Positions 5,139 through 5,427 of a stretch of DNA of 5,427 nucleotides are shown here, in pieces. The notes under the pieces are model-generated. The model had not been told where the DNA came from. It did no database searches and worked only from the letters and a program-made list of their open reading frames with translations. The stretch is from an uncultured Collinsella sp. Its GTDB lineage: Bacteria; Actinomycetota; Coriobacteriia; Coriobacteriales; Coriobacteriaceae. Within the stretch, counting starts at the first letter, position 1, and every line of letters starts with the position of its first letter. The stretch is taken from contig CABSMN010000101.1 in NCBI GenBank assembly GCA_902478765.1, forward strand, positions 1 to 5,427. Reading direction: 5' to 3'. A program made the translations under genes and the position numbers.

Positions 5139-5427
5139 ATGTCCAACCTCACCATCCGCCAGGCCGTTCAGGGCATGCTCAAGCTGCAGGATAGCGGCGA
5201 TCACGCAACCATGGTCGGCATTGGCCCCATGAGCCCCAACCTGATTCAGGCCGTGTTCGAGCTTGCCAAGGACGAGGATTTCCCGCCCATGTTTATCGCC
5301 AGCCGCAACCAGGTCGATATGGACGAGATGGGCGCCGGCTACGTCAACGGTTGGGACCAGACGCGCTTTGCCGCCGACATCAAGAAGGTTGCCGACAAGG
5401 TGGGTTACACCGGTCCGTACCTGTCTC
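5139..5427 (+). CDS. GatZ/KbaZ family protein (class II D-tagatose-bisphosphate aldolase, non-catalytic subunit), N-terminal part, 3' truncated by window
   Basis: 96 codons are visible and the frame stays open at the window end. The start is clear: AAGGAG (5127-5132) lies six bases before ATG. The pattern FIASRNQVDMDEMGAGYVNG followed by RFAADIKKVADKVGY resembles the GatZ/KbaZ region 'E.TSNQVN..GGYTGM...DF...V..IADKVGF', recalled from family knowledge. In Enterobacteria, GatZ/KbaZ stabilises and activates the catalytic aldolase GatY/KbaY, which cleaves tagatose-1,6-bisphosphate to dihydroxyacetone phosphate and glyceraldehyde-3-phosphate. The region that would decide exact function lies downstream. 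It is 144 bp after the EIIBC gene on the same strand, so an operon is likely. The substrate could be another ketose or polyol phosphate, because this family is broader than the characterised galactitol and N-acetylgalactosamine pathways. Confidence 0.82.
   Translation, partial: MSNLTIRQAVQGMLKLQDSGDHATMVGIGPMSPNLIQAVFELAKDEDFPPMFIASRNQVDMDEMGAGYVNGWDQTRFAADIKKVADKVGYTGPYLS

Noticed and set aside
3345..5204. A 619-codon open frame antisense to the PTS gene
   Set aside because: It lies opposite a clear EIIBC gene with intact motifs. Its translation is a Gly/Asp/His-rich sequence with no recognisable domain, typical of a shadow frame in G+C-rich coding DNA, and it runs on through an intercistronic spacer.

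Overview
The window most likely comes from a Coriobacteriia actinobacterium, probably a gut Collinsella or close relative. This is inferred from the G+C-rich, GC3-rich codon use and the overall character of the proteins. No database search was possible. Nothing looks mobile: there is no tRNA, rRNA, CRISPR array, insertion sequence or integrase. This is a chromosomal housekeeping and carbohydrate-use region, and I do not see a new defence or mobile system in it.

Layout. (1) Bases 1-863, plus strand: the C-terminal 286 residues of an elongation factor G family GTPase, followed by a strong intrinsic terminator (900-933). (2) Bases 993-1976, minus strand: an exported or membrane-anchored DNA/RNA non-specific endonuclease with a long acidic, Ser/Asp/Ala-rich linker. 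(3) Bases 2096-3106, minus strand: a LacI-family repressor, best started at a GTG codon. A hairpin follows its stop, and it could be cotranscribed with the nuclease. (4) Bases 3107-3521: a 415-bp divergent control region holding an operator-like palindrome and a candidate promoter. (5) Bases 3522-4994, plus strand: a fructose-type PTS EIIBC permease. (6) Bases 4995-5138: a highly structured intercistronic spacer. (7) Bases 5139 to the end, plus strand: the start of a GatZ/KbaZ-family subunit associated with tagatose-bisphosphate aldolase.

Working together. The LacI regulator, EIIBC and GatZ/KbaZ-like protein form a plausible sugar-uptake locus. EIIBC would import and phosphorylate a ketose or polyol, using an EIIA not encoded here. 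The GatZ/KbaZ-like protein would support aldol cleavage, and the divergently encoded repressor would control transcription. The substrate cannot be fixed from the sequence.

Most notable signal. The spacer between the permease and the GatZ/KbaZ-like gene contains a perfect 13-bp inverted repeat. Ten of the 12 nucleotides in its loop are perfectly complementary to a segment just downstream, and a competing upstream copy of one stem arm is also present. This looks like a pseudoknot or two-state RNA element without a U-tract. It is the one element here that could be an undescribed regulatory RNA.
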